From the NCBI GenBank assembly GCA_003222935.1, contig QHXL01000289.1:453-6580 (forward strand): a stretch of 6,128 nucleotides of DNA, written 5' to 3'. This DNA is from Acidobacteriota bacterium (GTDB lineage Bacteria; Acidobacteriota; Blastocatellia; Pyrinomonadales; Pyrinomonadaceae). The position numbers and the translations under genes were made by a program. A model generated the notes under the pieces. The model was not told where the DNA came from. It was given only the letters and a program-made list of their open reading frames with translations, and made no database searches. Below are positions 5,212-6,128 of the stretch, piece by piece (the first letter of the stretch is position 1; every line of letters begins with the position of its first letter).

Positions 5212-6128
5212 ATGGTTTTCATCAGTCCCCGTAATCTCAAATGGGTCGTACTCGTGGCCCTGGCAATTATTTCGTTTACACCCAGCGGCGTTTTGGCCCA
5301 ATCGGATCAAGGACGCATCGTGGGAACGGTCACAGACGCAAACGGGGGAATCGTTCCAGGGGCGACTGTTCTAATCAAGAGTGAGCGCACCGGAGAAGAA
5401 CGTACTGCGACAACTAACGAGGCTGGTTATTACATTGTTGCCGCACTTAAGCCTTCGTCATACACGGTAACCGCCACAGCACAGAACCTCACCGTTCGAG
5501 TAACAAATGTTCAGGTCTTGGTGGGCCAGGAGCTGAATTTAGCCTTGACGCTGCAGGCCACTGGAGTCGAGGCCAAGGTTGATGTCACCGCCACCGGGGA
5601 ATCAGCAATCGACACCGGTTCAGCCTCAATGGGCGTCAACGTTAATCCGCGTGAAGTTGAATCACTGCCCCTTAATGGCCGCCAGCTTTCGCAGCTTTAT
5701 CTTCAAGCGCCCGGCTCCGTAAATAGTGGATCGGGAACGTTTGGAGACATTCGCTTTAGCGGACGCGCTGTCCAGCAGAACGTCATCCGCTACGATGGTA
5801 TTGAAGGTTCCGCCATCATCGACGCCTCTCCAGGAAATCTAAACGGTGAACTTCCGACGCCTTTTCGACTTCAATCGAGCTTAGAGAACGTTCAAGAATT
5901 TCGCGTCGATTCAAACAATTTTCCCGCGGAATTCGGCACCGGCACGGGTGGTCAGGTCAGTGTTGTCACGAAGTCGGGTAGTAATAGATTTCATGGTTCA
6001 CTCTTCGAATACTTTCGCAACGACGCGCTTGATGCGGCCAACTTCTTTGACAACATCATTGGCCAAAAATCTCCTCTTCGTCTCAACCAGTTTGGTGGTT
6101 CTCTCGGTGGGCCAATAGTTCAAAACAA
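5212..6128 (+). CDS. Oar-like TonB-dependent receptor with N-terminal carboxypeptidase-regulatory-like domain (5' part, cut by window edge)
   Basis: An outer-membrane receptor family that imports large or scarce ligands (siderophores, oligosaccharides, peptides) with TonB energy; the ligand here is unknown. I translated 305 residues to the right edge without a stop. Signal peptide: residues 1-29, hydrophobic core WVVLVALAIISF (11-22), predicted cleavage VLA|Q (A29). Carboxypeptidase-regulatory-like beta-sandwich: about 34-115, with GTVTDANGGIVPGATV (38-53) and TTNEAGYYIV (67-76). Plug region: from about 125, with SLPLNGRQL (151-159), RYDGIEG (193-199) and EFRVDSNNFPAEFG (229-242). Barrel entry: GGQVSVVTKSGSNRFHG (246-262), FEYFRND (265-271) and NQFGGSLGGPI (292-302), typical of acidobacterial members. 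These usually exceed 1000 residues, so most of the barrel lies outside. The start is ATG 5212, with AGGAGA (5200-5205) and a 6-base spacer. Confidence 0.95.
   Translation, partial: MVFISPRNLKWVVLVALAIISFTPSGVLAQSDQGRIVGTVTDANGGIVPGATVLIKSERTGEERTATTNEAGYYIVAALKPSSYTVTATAQNLTVRVTNVQVLVGQELNLALTLQATGVEAKVDVTATGESAIDTGSASMGVNVNPREVESLPLNGRQLSQLYLQAPGSVNSGSGTFGDIRFSGRAVQQNVIRYDGIEGSAIIDASPGNLNGELPTPFRLQSSLENVQEFRVDSNNFPAEFGTGTGGQVSVVTKSGSNRFHGSLFEYFRNDALDAANFFDNIIGQKSPLRLNQFGGSLGGPIVQN

Noticed and set aside
5092..5310. Minus-strand ORF of 72 codons across the receptor start.
   Set aside because: It overlaps the signal peptide and leader of a clearly identified receptor and has no recognisable features.

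Overview
The window looks like the chromosome of an acidobacterium, possibly from the Blastocatellia/Pyrinomonadales side. That placement is inference: base composition is near 50% GC, the right edge carries an Oar-like TonB-dependent receptor with an N-terminal carboxypeptidase-regulatory-like domain (a family greatly expanded in Acidobacteriota), and the SixA, Ppx/GppA-HD and thymidylate-kinase-like gene types fit that phylum. No rRNA, tRNA, CRISPR array, transposase or phage gene was seen.

Left third (1-2710, minus strand). Three tightly packed genes read leftward: a disrupted thymidylate-kinase-like gene (2710-2071), a second thymidylate-kinase-like gene (2075-1269) and a Ppx/GppA phosphatase with a C-terminal HD domain (from 1272, running off the left edge). 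The junctions overlap by 3 to 5 bases, so this is probably one translationally coupled operon. The first kinase has lost its LID segment and its frame. The second has no ATG, GTG or TTG at the expected N-terminus and seems to start at ATT, overlapping the upstream stop. Ppx starts at TTG in a TTGA overlap.

Middle (2711-4898). A 63-bp divergent gap holding a short palindrome separates this operon from sixA (plus strand, phosphohistidine phosphatase). A 63-aa four-cysteine zinc-ribbon protein converges on sixA with stop codons directly abutting. Next comes a 358-bp intergenic stretch containing a near-perfect 98-bp palindromic repeat (REP/BIME or MITE type), 9-bp direct repeats, interleaved inverted repeats and an 11-bp-periodic TGTTA box. 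A secreted or membrane-anchored HExxH protein of unknown family follows, then a small helical hypothetical gene on the minus strand.

Right (4899-6128). A 313-bp leader region carries three tandem 11-bp units with core G(A/G)TGTTA, then three RNA stem-loops, then a strong Shine-Dalgarno and the start of the TonB-dependent receptor, cut by the window edge.

How it fits together: Ppx (polyphosphate or (p)ppGpp hydrolysis), kinase-like enzymes and SixA point to a phosphoryl-metabolism neighbourhood. The 11-bp-periodic boxes before the HExxH gene and the receptor resemble the layout of PhoB/PhoP (OmpR-family) sites. A link to phosphate signalling is a testable inference, not something the sequence proves.
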